Source of the DNA: Pycnopodia helianthoides
Taxonomy: Eukaryota > Echinodermata > Asteroidea > Forcipulatida > Asteriidae
Reading direction: 5' to 3'
Assembly: GCA_032158295.1 (NCBI GenBank)
Contig: CM063256.1
Span: 6,682,034 to 6,746,033, forward strand
DNA length: 64,000 nucleotides
Positions 54,323 to 64,000 of the stretch are shown here, in pieces. Each line of letters opens with the position of its first letter. Positions within the stretch are counted from its first letter, which is position 1. Under the pieces are notes generated by a model, which had not been told where the DNA came from, did not search any database, and saw nothing but the letters and a program-made list of their open reading frames with translations. Position numbers and translations under genes: made by a program.

Positions 54323-57300
54323 ATGGCTCACTGCAAGGGAATAATGCTGGACAAAACCCTGTTGATATTTCTCACTGGATTCCTCGTGATGTTTTTCCCG
54401 CTTTGCTGCTGGTGCCTCAATTGTCTCACACGTAGGTGTTGAATATTTTTTAATGGGATTACAACTAAATTCATAAGCAGAGTAATTTAAAAAACCGCTT
54501 AATCAGCCAGTTGCTGGACTGGTAGGCTTGCGCACTAGAGGGTTAAAAGTGTACGATTTTGTGAGAATTTTATGCAGAGAACTGGAACATCGCAGACAAA
54601 CGAACACATAAACAGAGCATCACCATAACTTTACTAACTTTAACACATCACTGTGGGTTGAGTTTCAAAATGATTTTGTTTTCTTTGTTAAACTTGTCGT
54701 ATTTATTTTAGGTTTGGATCTCCGTGGGATGCACGCCAGCCAGAACTCGAACTTCGAAAATTTATTAGCAGGACTAGCAATTGACGGCAATTCACGAACA
54801 CTCTGGGCTGATCGCACTTGCACCCACACTGGTAAGTGTAAAATAGAAATATTAATTTTCAAGATGCAAATTGCAAGTTTTCAAGTTCCATCGAAATGCT
54901 ATGGTTGTCCCTCAAAATAACAGTTCTTTCCCTCGAAATGCTATTTTTTCCCTCAAAATTTCCCGCGAAATATGATTTCTCTGGAAAAAAATAATGTTTC
55001 ATTTCCTCTAAATATTTAAATGGGTATGTAGTCGGTTTATGAGTTTGTGTGAGCAGTTTTTCCTGATAATTAAATTTAAGCTTCATTCGAGGTAGATGGA
55101 GAAGATTAACGTACTACTGTTTTGAAGTTATAACGGTAAGGGGCACGATGGGACGAACAATAAATTCATCGGATTAATAAATCTTTCCCTCGAACGGTTC
55201 CCCTAAAAAGTTTATTTCGTTTCACCAAAATATCATTTCATTCCCTCGTATAGCATTTCATTCCCTTGAAATAACACATCGTTCCCTAAAACGTTTCGAG
55301 GGAGGGAAATATTATTGTGAGTGAATTAAATTCTTGTTTCTATTGTCTCGTGATTTGAGATTCAAGATTGTTCACTTCAACTTGCGATTTTAACTGGAAA
55401 GACCACGTCGAATTGGGGTCATATTTTTGTAACGCTTGTTCAGTTTAAAAAGAACTCTCTGATGATATATAGATTGTAAAAATCCAATGTGTTGTTCAAG
55501 ATTTATGGTTTTTCAACTGTTAAAATATGATTTAATATAATGTAACACCTGATGACGACATCATGACGTCATTAAATTTGTGCCCTTTGACTTGTTGAGG
55601 TTCAGGTACCTGATGAATTTCAAGGTTCAATTCAGTTTACTTCTTGAGTTTGTCACCAGAGGGTGTTGTTTACTATTATGACGTCATCATTGTTTAAAAT
55701 GAAACATAAAAGAGTTAATTGTCATTTGATGCTCTGAAACCATGTCCAAATTCTATTTCATATTGACCATATAGAGGTTAACTTATAGCTTTTTGTATTA
55801 TTTCTGTTTAAACCGGAAGACAAGGACATATACAAACATGTGTAACGTGTTCATTCAGTGTATGTACGATGTATAAAACCAATGTATGGCTTAGGAGTTA
55901 TAATTTTTTCAAATATTAAATTTCAACTTCCGGTTGGAACCGGAAGTCAAGGTCCAATAGGGTTACACTTTCTGTAGCGTATGTTAAGTTTTGAAGGCCT
56001 TTCCGATGATGTTTAAATTGTACAAATCCAATGCGTGGATCAGGAGTAATGATTTTTTTTTAAAGTATTAAACTTACGGTTTGAACCAAAAGAAACGATC
56101 ATAACACTAAATAGTGTTTGTTAATTTTTTTAAAGACTTCTCCGACGATGCATATATTTTAAAAGTCAACTTGGTAGATCAGGAGTCATGATTTGTTTGT
56201 ATTATTAAACGTTGATTTAATTTTATTTTACACCTGTTGTTCAGGTGCCGTCTCATATTAAAGTCAATTGTCCTATTAGTTTGAAGGTTCAGTTAAGTTT
56301 AATTTTAAAGTTATGAGTTTGTGTTTGGTTCACAATTTGACAATTTTTGGATGGTCAATATACAATGTAACAGCGATGTTGAATGGATTATACGCAGTAT
56401 ATGTACATTAAACTTTCGTGTACATGCGTCATAAGGTCCTACACTATCGTGCCTTATCAATGTTGGTCAACACAGACGTACGCTTTAACGCCCGATTTTG
56501 ACCAGGAGTAAAGGTCAAAATGTTGTCATCTCTGTGCAAAAGTTCGAGCAGGCTCGAAGATCTGCAACGGACTCTTTTCTACAGCATGATGCAAAAGTTA
56601 TGCTAAAATGAAAAGTAGTTAGAGATAAGAAATGAGGTCACACTGTGTGTATCGGATGTTTAACTTTTAAAGACATTTACGATCATGCATAGGCCTAGAT
56701 TGTAACAATTTGTGGTTTAGGAGATATGATTTTTCAAGTATTAAACTTTAATGTAATTCGATACCTGATGACGTCACCAGGACGTCATTGTTCAAGTACC
56801 GTCTTGATGTCGATTGTTTGATTAGTTTCAAGGTTCAATTCAATTTCAATCTTGAGTTATGTTGTAGAGAAGAGTGCCGTGGCAGAAGAAGATTAATACT
56901 CTAGACATAAGTTTTTGTTGAAACAAAAAAGTGTTCGGCGTAGACATGTCCAAATTAGCAGAGCTGGTGAAAGGTAAAGCGAAAAATTTTGTAAACATGT
57001 CTTTGTAGGAAATATTGATTTACGTGAGGTTAATTGTGGTACTAAAGATTGTCTCTTTTTTTCTATAAAAAACTTTGATCGAGCCTAACTTGAAATTAAA
57101 CATGTCATCATGAAGTCATAGCTTATTTCTTATCCAGACATTGAGTTTTATAAGTTTTTGCTAAGCTTTACTCGGGTTAAAACTTTGTTTTAGACAAAGA
57201 AACCATGTCAAATTCTAGATTGTTTGCAGACCTCAAAACGAGGCCCGGGAATTTGTGTTTTCACTTCAACTTGCGGTCCATTTGTGGTTTTCTGGATGTG

Positions 57301-60300
57301 AGTTTTACAAATATTTTACGTTATTGTTATGAGGTCCATACTTTATACATTTATGACCTTCCAAAACAAAATAATATATAGAGCGAACGAAATAGTTTAC
57401 GTGTTATACGGAATATTTGATATGCTAATTGTTTGGGGATATAAAAACCTATTATTTTACAGTATCTTCCCCTCTCTTACAACTATATCGAGTTGTATTT
57501 CAATGACTCTCCTAAATGAACAAACAAATAATACCAACATCGAGGCAGAGAGGTTGACCTTTGCCCTTTAGGGAATGCATCTTATCCATTTAAAATTGTG
57601 ACACAGTTTAACAAAATAACCATAAACAGACTTGGTCCTACAGCGATTTCTGCATGTAGGATTACTTAGAATTAAATGTCTTATCAAGGTCTTTGGACCC
57701 GCTTAATTATTTTGAGGGAACAAAAATATATTTTGTTCCCACGAAGTGGCCATTTCGCTCCATGGCAATATTATTTAAATTCTTTTGTGGTGTTTTTGCA
57801 GAGGACGAACACCCAGTATCTAGTAATATCTCAACCTCCTCCGAACCCCACCGAACCTTACCAGATCTGTTACCATTTTTAATTAGACACCAAATTATAA
57901 TTACTTCCACAATTCATGTAATCCCAACATCTCTACATCCTTGTTTTAGATGCCAGTTTTCATCCTTGGTGGAAAGTGGACTTGGGGACCAACCACAGCA
58001 TCGGCCGTATCACCCTTGTCAACAGAGCTGCATGTTGTAAGTTCAAACTTTTATTTCAATTATGAATTATTTGGAAAGGTCTATGATGGCTACATGTCAA
58101 ACCAGCATGCATACCTGTGACAATGACTTTCAATTTCAACGTCTATTTGACGTACTGGTTTATACCTGCAAATGCGTATTATTTTTAAGAGCAAGTTCAA
58201 AATGTCAAAAATGAGGCTTTGAAATGACACTATTAATATGACTGGCCTGATCTGAAGGTCTAGTTTTTTCTGGTAAACATCCAGTGTATTATAGTTGAGT
58301 GTTTTAACAATGAAGTTTAAAGATTGTAGGCTTTGCAATGTTGAGTATTACATTGGAATTGTTGAAATAGTAGAGGTCGTTCAGACACAGTACTTAAGTC
58401 AGTTTAAACTCTGTGTGTACGAACGGTTCTAAAGTAATACCGATTCGGGTTTAACCTCGAAAAGTTAGACCGTCGAGCGGGAAGGGTTATCTTCAGACCG
58501 CTTCGGTTTTATCTTTTAACAGTAACACTACGTGTGGACAGAATGAAAATGACCTCATCCGGTTTAACTCACAACAGATAACCGGTGACCTGATCGATAC
58601 GTAATATGTACGCCTCAACGAACACAATATCGAATTGAGAGAATACGATCCAGTATAAATTTGTATAAAAACGCTTGCTTGAATATCAACACGTCGATCA
58701 ACGAAATGACCGGACCGGAGTATTCAGAATTTTACAGGAGATTACGAAAAATGTGTCAATCTCCCAACATCAATGTCCCAACACGTGGGTATAATTAGTG
58801 TTATATGGTGCCAAAAAAAACCTTTACTTTGTTGCATATTTTGTGCCGGGTATTTTTTCAAGAGCCTAAAGGATCTTAAAGTTGTTTGGGTTCATCTTAT
58901 TTAACGACCGTCAATGCCAGTGCGAACGGAATACCAAATACTCGAGATTCATAAAAAAAAAACGACCACTGATGCCTTGTATAGCCCAGCTTGTTGGGCT
59001 GTTATGGCTCTCTTTTAACATCGGTCTTATTATACTCGCCATTACAGCCCACCACATGTCTAAAAAGCAAAGTTTTTTCAAAGCCCTGTCATGTGTCATA
59101 ATAATTCCACAAATGTAAGAAATATTATGAGTAGGTTTGAGTAGTATGGGATGTTTAGAAATGGGAGAAATCTGCAATCAAAGTAGCTCGACTTGATGGC
59201 CCTTAAAAAACTACGCGTTTTAGACATGTATAGATGGTGGGCTTTAATGGTATAATAAGACCGATGTCAAAGGAACATTACAGAATTGGTTTTTGCTAAC
59301 AAAACAGTTGCTGGCAGTGTAAGCACTTTATGTAATCCACCATATACATAAACTGACAAACCTGTAGAAGTTTGAGATCGATCGGCCATCTGGGTCAAGA
59401 GAAAATAGCGAAAAACCGATTACACATTTGCATGAAATCATATAGATTCAACAAATGAATAAAACGCTCACTGAGCAATAAACTCCAATCGGAAAATTAG
59501 TTTATTCATTTCTCACCAAATATGGCATTTCAGACAGAAATATTTCAAGGGATGTTTTCTACTATCATCATCATTAGAACCGTGTAAGTTTTATGTAAAT
59601 CTGTGATCAAAAAGTATATTTTTACAAGTTCTTTTCTTACCAATTCTGTAATGTTCCTTTAAAAGAGAGCCATAGCAGCCCAACAAGGTGGGCTAGGATT
59701 TCTACACATCCGTGGTCATATGGGGGACACATACACCTGGGGGCAAACTTGCCTTTCACACTGGATCCACGAGACCAGGCTGAACTCGGCACTATACAAA
59801 TGTGCTGGAAAGAAATTTGGTGCTAGCACCAAATTTTAAAATTCTTAGTCAACGACCGTCAATGACAGTGCGAACAGAATACCCAATTCTCGAGATTCAT
59901 CAAAAACGACCACGGATGCCTACATATTCTACCTCCATGTAATGGTTATACACGCATGCGGAAAGAGCAGAAAAGTAATCAATCATACCCAAACTGCACC
60001 CGACTACCCACCCGTGTGTAATGTTAATGGAATGAAGGCTGGAACCCAAACAACTTCAAGGATCTTTATGCTCTTTAAAAAAAAATACGGCACAAATATG
60101 CAAACTATGCAACAAAGTACGCGACAGTATTTGCGACATCGCAAATACTTGCAAAGATATTTACGACATCGCAAATAGTTGCAAAGATATTTGCGACATT
60201 GCAAATATTTGCAAAGATATTTGCAAATATTTGAATTTTAAGAATTTCAAGAATTTTACAGGAGATCACGACAATGCGTCAATCTCCCGACATCACCGTC

Positions 60301-62581
60301 CCAGCACGTCTAAAATATCCCAGATTGTCCTAACAAATTGTCCTATTTTGCCAATAACATCCATGTCCTGAACATCAGCCAATAGTAAAAGCACATGTGT
60401 TCATCAATCCACAACAAAGTTGATTGTGAAAACAAACGTTGAAAATCATGACCACAAAGACTTGGAAATGCCGGCAAAAATACAAGGAAGATTATCACGT
60501 AAAATGGCCGTGCACAAGGAGTTCAAACAAGGGAAATATTGCGCATTTGGTAGTGTTTACAGAGCCGATGTCTCTGGCTGGGAAACGAGTGGATGGGGAC
60601 GAAGTGACGCATTGCGACTTCGCTACTTTGGGACAATCGGATTGCATAAAGACATAAAAACACATCTACAAATTAGAGGTATTTTAAACTCGCTCTGTTT
60701 TAAAATTTCACATCACAAAAAATAAAAACCGATTGCAACATTTGAATGATGCCAGATAGATGGGGCAGGGCGTGTGCTTTTTTGGAATAAACCGGATGTC
60801 ATCATGTAGGTTTTCTTGCTGTGTTTGACCTCTTAACATAGCCATAGAGGCCGGTATAGGCTCTAAGAAGAACCGGTGGTTATTATCGACGTTTCGACTA
60901 CTGTGTGATGCTGTCTGTACGCGACTGCCCGCCGCTGTTCATAAAGTAAAGGGTATATTGAGTTTTGTACATGGCGCAAAAAAAACTTTCTTTGATTTTA
61001 CAGCCGATCGATTGTCTGGCTCCATCGTGAGGGCAGGCATTGAGAACGACATTTTAAACAATCCTGCGTGTGGGTTACCGGTTACAGCAGACCAAGCATC
61101 GAGCCCTGAGGCACATTTACAGTTTGTATGTGACCCTCCCCTGGTTGCCCGATATGTCAGTGTAGACATACCGAGACGTGCCCCGGAATATCTGGGCGAG
61201 TGTCCAGGAGCGATTGGAAAGGAATATCTGACACTGTGTGAAGTAATGGTTGAGGAGTACCACATGAACGACTGCCCTCAAACAACAAGTAAGCAATAAA
61301 TAAAAGGAGCTTACTGTATGACGAAAGTCGATAAAACTAAACGATTAGATTAAATCACCAAATAACTTTGATGCCCAGAAATTAATTAAAAAAGATAGTC
61401 CTGATATTCCAGTGTGAGATATTTTCTTATAGTACCAATGTTATTGAATATAAGAGAGAGAGAAGAAGAAAAAACACACGAAAAGCTGATCCAGTGAATG
61501 TGTGCTGAAAAGCCCCCCAACCTCACAACAAAACAAAACAAAAAACAAAATGTTTACAAATAAACTTAAAATATTAAGTACAATGTCTTGAACTTGTAAT
61601 TACCTATGTCATTCAATCATCTTTGGTTTCGGGATTGCAAAATTCACACACTGTAGTGCAGGCGAGGTTCATGAGCCAATATTTTAGTGGGCTAGACCTT
61701 TAGCACGTGATGTCACCCTCTAATTTTAGCTACTGCTATTTCATTTTGAGAGACGAAAAAGAACCGTACAGCGCATTTTTCATGTATTTTGCGCATAATA
61801 AGCTTCATTTCCAAACTCATATTGGTTTCACCTTCATGGAATACAAAACAAAACGAGGCAGAAGCGCAGGTGGAAAATTCTAAGCACGGGTCGTAAAGCA
61901 TTTAACAGTACAATAATCTGGGCCAAGACAAGGTTAAAAGACCGTGCAAATCTATTCATTTTGAATTTTTAACGAAGATCCAGTATTTTCCAGTATGTAT
62001 CTTCTGCTTCCCCCCTTTTTTTTGGGGGGGGGGGTGGCTAGACAAAAGGCTAAAGCCCCCCCCCCCCCCGCTCACTAGAGCTGCGCCTGCTGTAACGACG
62101 ACACTGCTTTGTTTTTGGGGTCGATTTTGGTCAATACCATTTAGGGGTTTTTGCGTTATATGTTAAAAACGAGTCAAAACGCTGATGTCTCAGAGAAAAG
62201 CACATCAGGGTTAATTTATGCTATAAGTTTTATACGACACACCATTTTCTCACTTTTTACCCGTGACATTTTGTTTCTGGTCTTTACTCGTCAGCCCTTG
62301 GTATATCTACAGCTGCCACGAACGTGGACCCGTCGGTCGCCATTACATGCATGTCCACATTGATGTTCGAGGGGAAATGTGTTGCCAATCCACGCCCTCT
62401 GTCGGTCGTAAACAAAAAATCACCCATGCAATGTTTCCTTAGTTGTAAGATGACTAACGAGTGTTGGTCTTTCGACTACGTCATGACTTCTGGTCAGTGT
62501 AGGCTCTATGATGTAAAGGCTGGAGACTTGAAGGCAGATGATCAGCCAGGCTGCTTGGTTTATGTGGTAGTCCGTGGCTAG
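54323..62581 (+). CDS. Lectin gene 4: secreted F-type lectin with C-terminal PAN/apple-like domain
   Basis: Exons 54323-54431, 54712-54831, 57950-58036, 61004-61288 and 62313-62581. All introns are phase 1, giving 289 aa with no stop or frameshift. Exon 1 differs by one codon (CLNCLT, where the others have CLNGLT), adding a Cys after the signal peptide. Exon 3 reads KVDLGTNHSIGRIT and NRAAC, so a Cys is Ser and the motif Asp position is Ala. Exon 4 has FVCDPPLVARYVSVDIPRR. The PAN-like exon has KMTNECWSFDY (others KMNNECWSFDY). As in genes 1-2, a second in-frame acceptor lies 18 nt before exon 5. Apparently functional, with changes at the positions expected to affect sugar binding and disulfides. 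Confidence 0.85.
54832..57949. other. Intron 2 of lectin gene 4
   Basis: Closest to unit 2 through most of its length, but retains the 57430-57560 segment missing from unit 2. Contains the dyad ACTTCCGGTT / AACCGGAAGT at 55926-55947. The first TGACGTCA is mutated (GACGACATC). Confidence 0.6.
59267..59662 (-). mobile_element. TTAA TIR element, family A, in intron 3
   Basis: Same position and orientation as in units 2 and 3. The left TTAA is mutated to GTCAA. Confidence 0.85.
60134..60231. repeat. Three tandem copies of a ~30-bp repeat
   Basis: Same array as in units 2 and 3. Confidence 0.75.
61669..62089. mobile_element. hAT-like non-autonomous element in intron 4 of gene 4
   Basis: Ends CAGGCGAGGTTCA and (inverted) CAGGCGCAGCTCT, flanked by CTGTAGTG and CTGTAACG. 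More diverged than in units 1 and 2. Confidence 0.7.
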
Positions 62582-62998
62582 ACCATATTGATATTATACG
62601 GTTGCCTATTTAACCAATTAGTGATTAACCAATTAACGATTAGTGTTTTTAGTAATTATAATTTTAATTATCAAAAATCTGGTCCTTGATTGAGAAGTAA
62701 ATACACTTTTTGAAGCGGAACGTTTTGCCCTAATATTGGTCTTAATACTAACAGATAAGTAATTGGTCAGCAGCCACTTTCCTCTTAAGTTTAATTGGTC
62801 GATGTCTTACATAGTTTTACATAATTGTTGGTAAAGTCACTTGTAAAACTGTTAAACTTGTAAAACTGTGTTAAATGCCGTTGCCGTTTAATTGGTTAGT
62901 TCAACAGTTTCCAAGCAATGGTCAAATCCCCTTACACTATTATTGGTTACAAATTCTAAGTAATTGCCAAATCCCTTTAAATTCCACAATATTGTTGG
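62582..62998. other. 3' flank of lectin gene 4
   Basis: Collinear with the other flanks but the most diverged copy. Non-coding. Confidence 0.5.
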
Positions 62999-63385
62999 TT
63001 AAAGGCAGTGGACACTATTGGTAATTACTCAAAATAATTATTAGCATAAAACCTTACTTGGTAACGAGTAATGGAGAGAGGTTGACAGTATAAAACATTG
63101 TGAGAAACGGCTCCCTCTGAAGTGACATAGTTTTCGAGAAAGAAGTAATTTTCCACGAATTTGATTTCGAGACCTCAGAATTAGATTTTGAGGTCTCGAA
63201 ATCAACCATCTGAAAGCACACAACTTCGTGTGACAAGGGTGTTTTTTTCTTTCATGGTTATCTCGCAACTTCGACGACCAATTGTGCTCAGGTTTTTACA
63301 GGTTTGTTATTTTATCCATATGTTGAGATACACCAAGTGAGAAGACTGGTCTTTGACAATTACCAATAGTGTCCAGTGTCTTTAA
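62999..63385. mobile_element. TTAA TIR element, family D, unit 4 only
   Basis: TTAA-bounded element of about 383 bp starting AAAGGCAGTGGACACTATTG, with inverted end AAAGACACTGGACACTATTG. A central hairpin is built on GATTTCGAGACCTC near 63160-63205. The other units show the single TTAA of the empty site (GGTTAAGGCTACTTTC, for example at 12890). Confidence 0.85.
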
Positions 63386-64000
63386 GGCTACTTTCAAATT
63401 CCCACTAATTTTTAAATTTTGTCACATTTCTTGGTTAGTCTGAGTTACCAAGAAATGGTCCAATAAGTTGGTTCCCTATAGTGGTGTTAAGGGTAATGGT
63501 AATCTAGTGTTGTTATAGAAGCATAAAACAAAGTCTATTTCACAATTGTAAAGAAGCATTCATTCAATCAAAACATCTTAACCAACTTACAAGTTACCAA
63601 TTCACCCCTTTCTTCTCAAAATTTCAGGTACAAGGACTGGACTATCAGAATTGTGTTTTTCAGAACTTTAAATCTTAAAGTTCAATCTGCAAGGGAATTT
63701 TGTTGTTGAAAGGTATCCATTGATTAACTTTTCGCAGGTTTTTAAAATTCATTTTTATTATTTGATTTTCTTTTAGATCAGAGACGATAGGAAATCATGT
63801 ACACGTCTGAAACGATACTATTTAGTTTCCCTTTAACCTAATATATCTTATTCAATGTTTAGTTCTGAGAAAAAAATAGAAATCTGAAAACGCAGTTGTG
63901 TACACAGTAGTTTTTTTAATTTCACTGTGGAAGTACAAAGGGTTCCGATGGCTTGGAAGCTTGGTTATGTCTGTCCAATTTTGAAGGTTGAGGGTGATAT
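63386..64000. other. Spacer at the right edge
   Basis: Collinear with the other spacers to about 63897, then new sequence. No ORF is supported. Confidence 0.5.

Larger units (their letters stand above)
58037..61003. other. Intron 3 of lectin gene 4
   Basis: Contains the inverted family A element (59267-59662), the 30-bp triplet repeat and an unsupported 101-codon frame near 60420-60725. Confidence 0.6.
53361..64000 (+). repeat. Segmental duplication unit 4 (continues past window)
   Basis: Holds lectin gene 4 (54323-62581) and the start of its downstream spacer. That spacer follows the other units until about 63897, where the sequence diverges. Confidence 0.85.

Overview
This is eukaryotic, intron-rich, AT-rich metazoan DNA dense with terminal-inverted-repeat (TIR) elements. 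A secreted F-type lectin (fucolectin) gene array and repeat families that I recognise from sea-star genomes suggest an echinoderm, probably an asteroid. That assignment is an inference from pattern memory and no search was run.

The left edge (1-3490) holds three head-to-tail, minus-strand pieces of a non-LTR retrotransposon with an R2-type restriction-like endonuclease. They are separated by (TTA)n tracts. One piece is an open N-terminal ORF that runs off the window. The other two are 5'-truncated 3' ends. A roughly 128-bp satellite follows (3694-4225).

The rest of the window is four tandem copies of a 13-18 kb segmental duplication, all in + orientation (units start near 4308, 17012, 35222 and 53361). 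Each carries one gene that I assembled exon by exon: 5 coding exons, every intron phase 1, 289 aa. It encodes a signal peptide, an F-type lectin domain split over three exons, and a C-terminal PAN/apple-like Cys-rich domain. Genes 1, 2 and 4 are intact. Gene 3 has lost exon 4 through a 1.2-kb deletion but stays in frame (194 aa). The copies differ at a key position of the fucose-binding motif (E, G, G, A). The same promoter-proximal TTAA was hit by two unrelated TIR elements (copies 1 and 2) and is empty in copies 3 and 4.

The spacers after each gene contain several families of non-autonomous DNA elements in both orientations, a degenerate tRNA-like sequence, a truncated CR1/L2-like LINE with a matching empty site, a tRNA-Leu-derived SINE, large hairpins, a 100-N assembly gap (47639-47738), and two candidate exons of unknown genes. 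No rRNA, CRISPR or bacterial features were seen.
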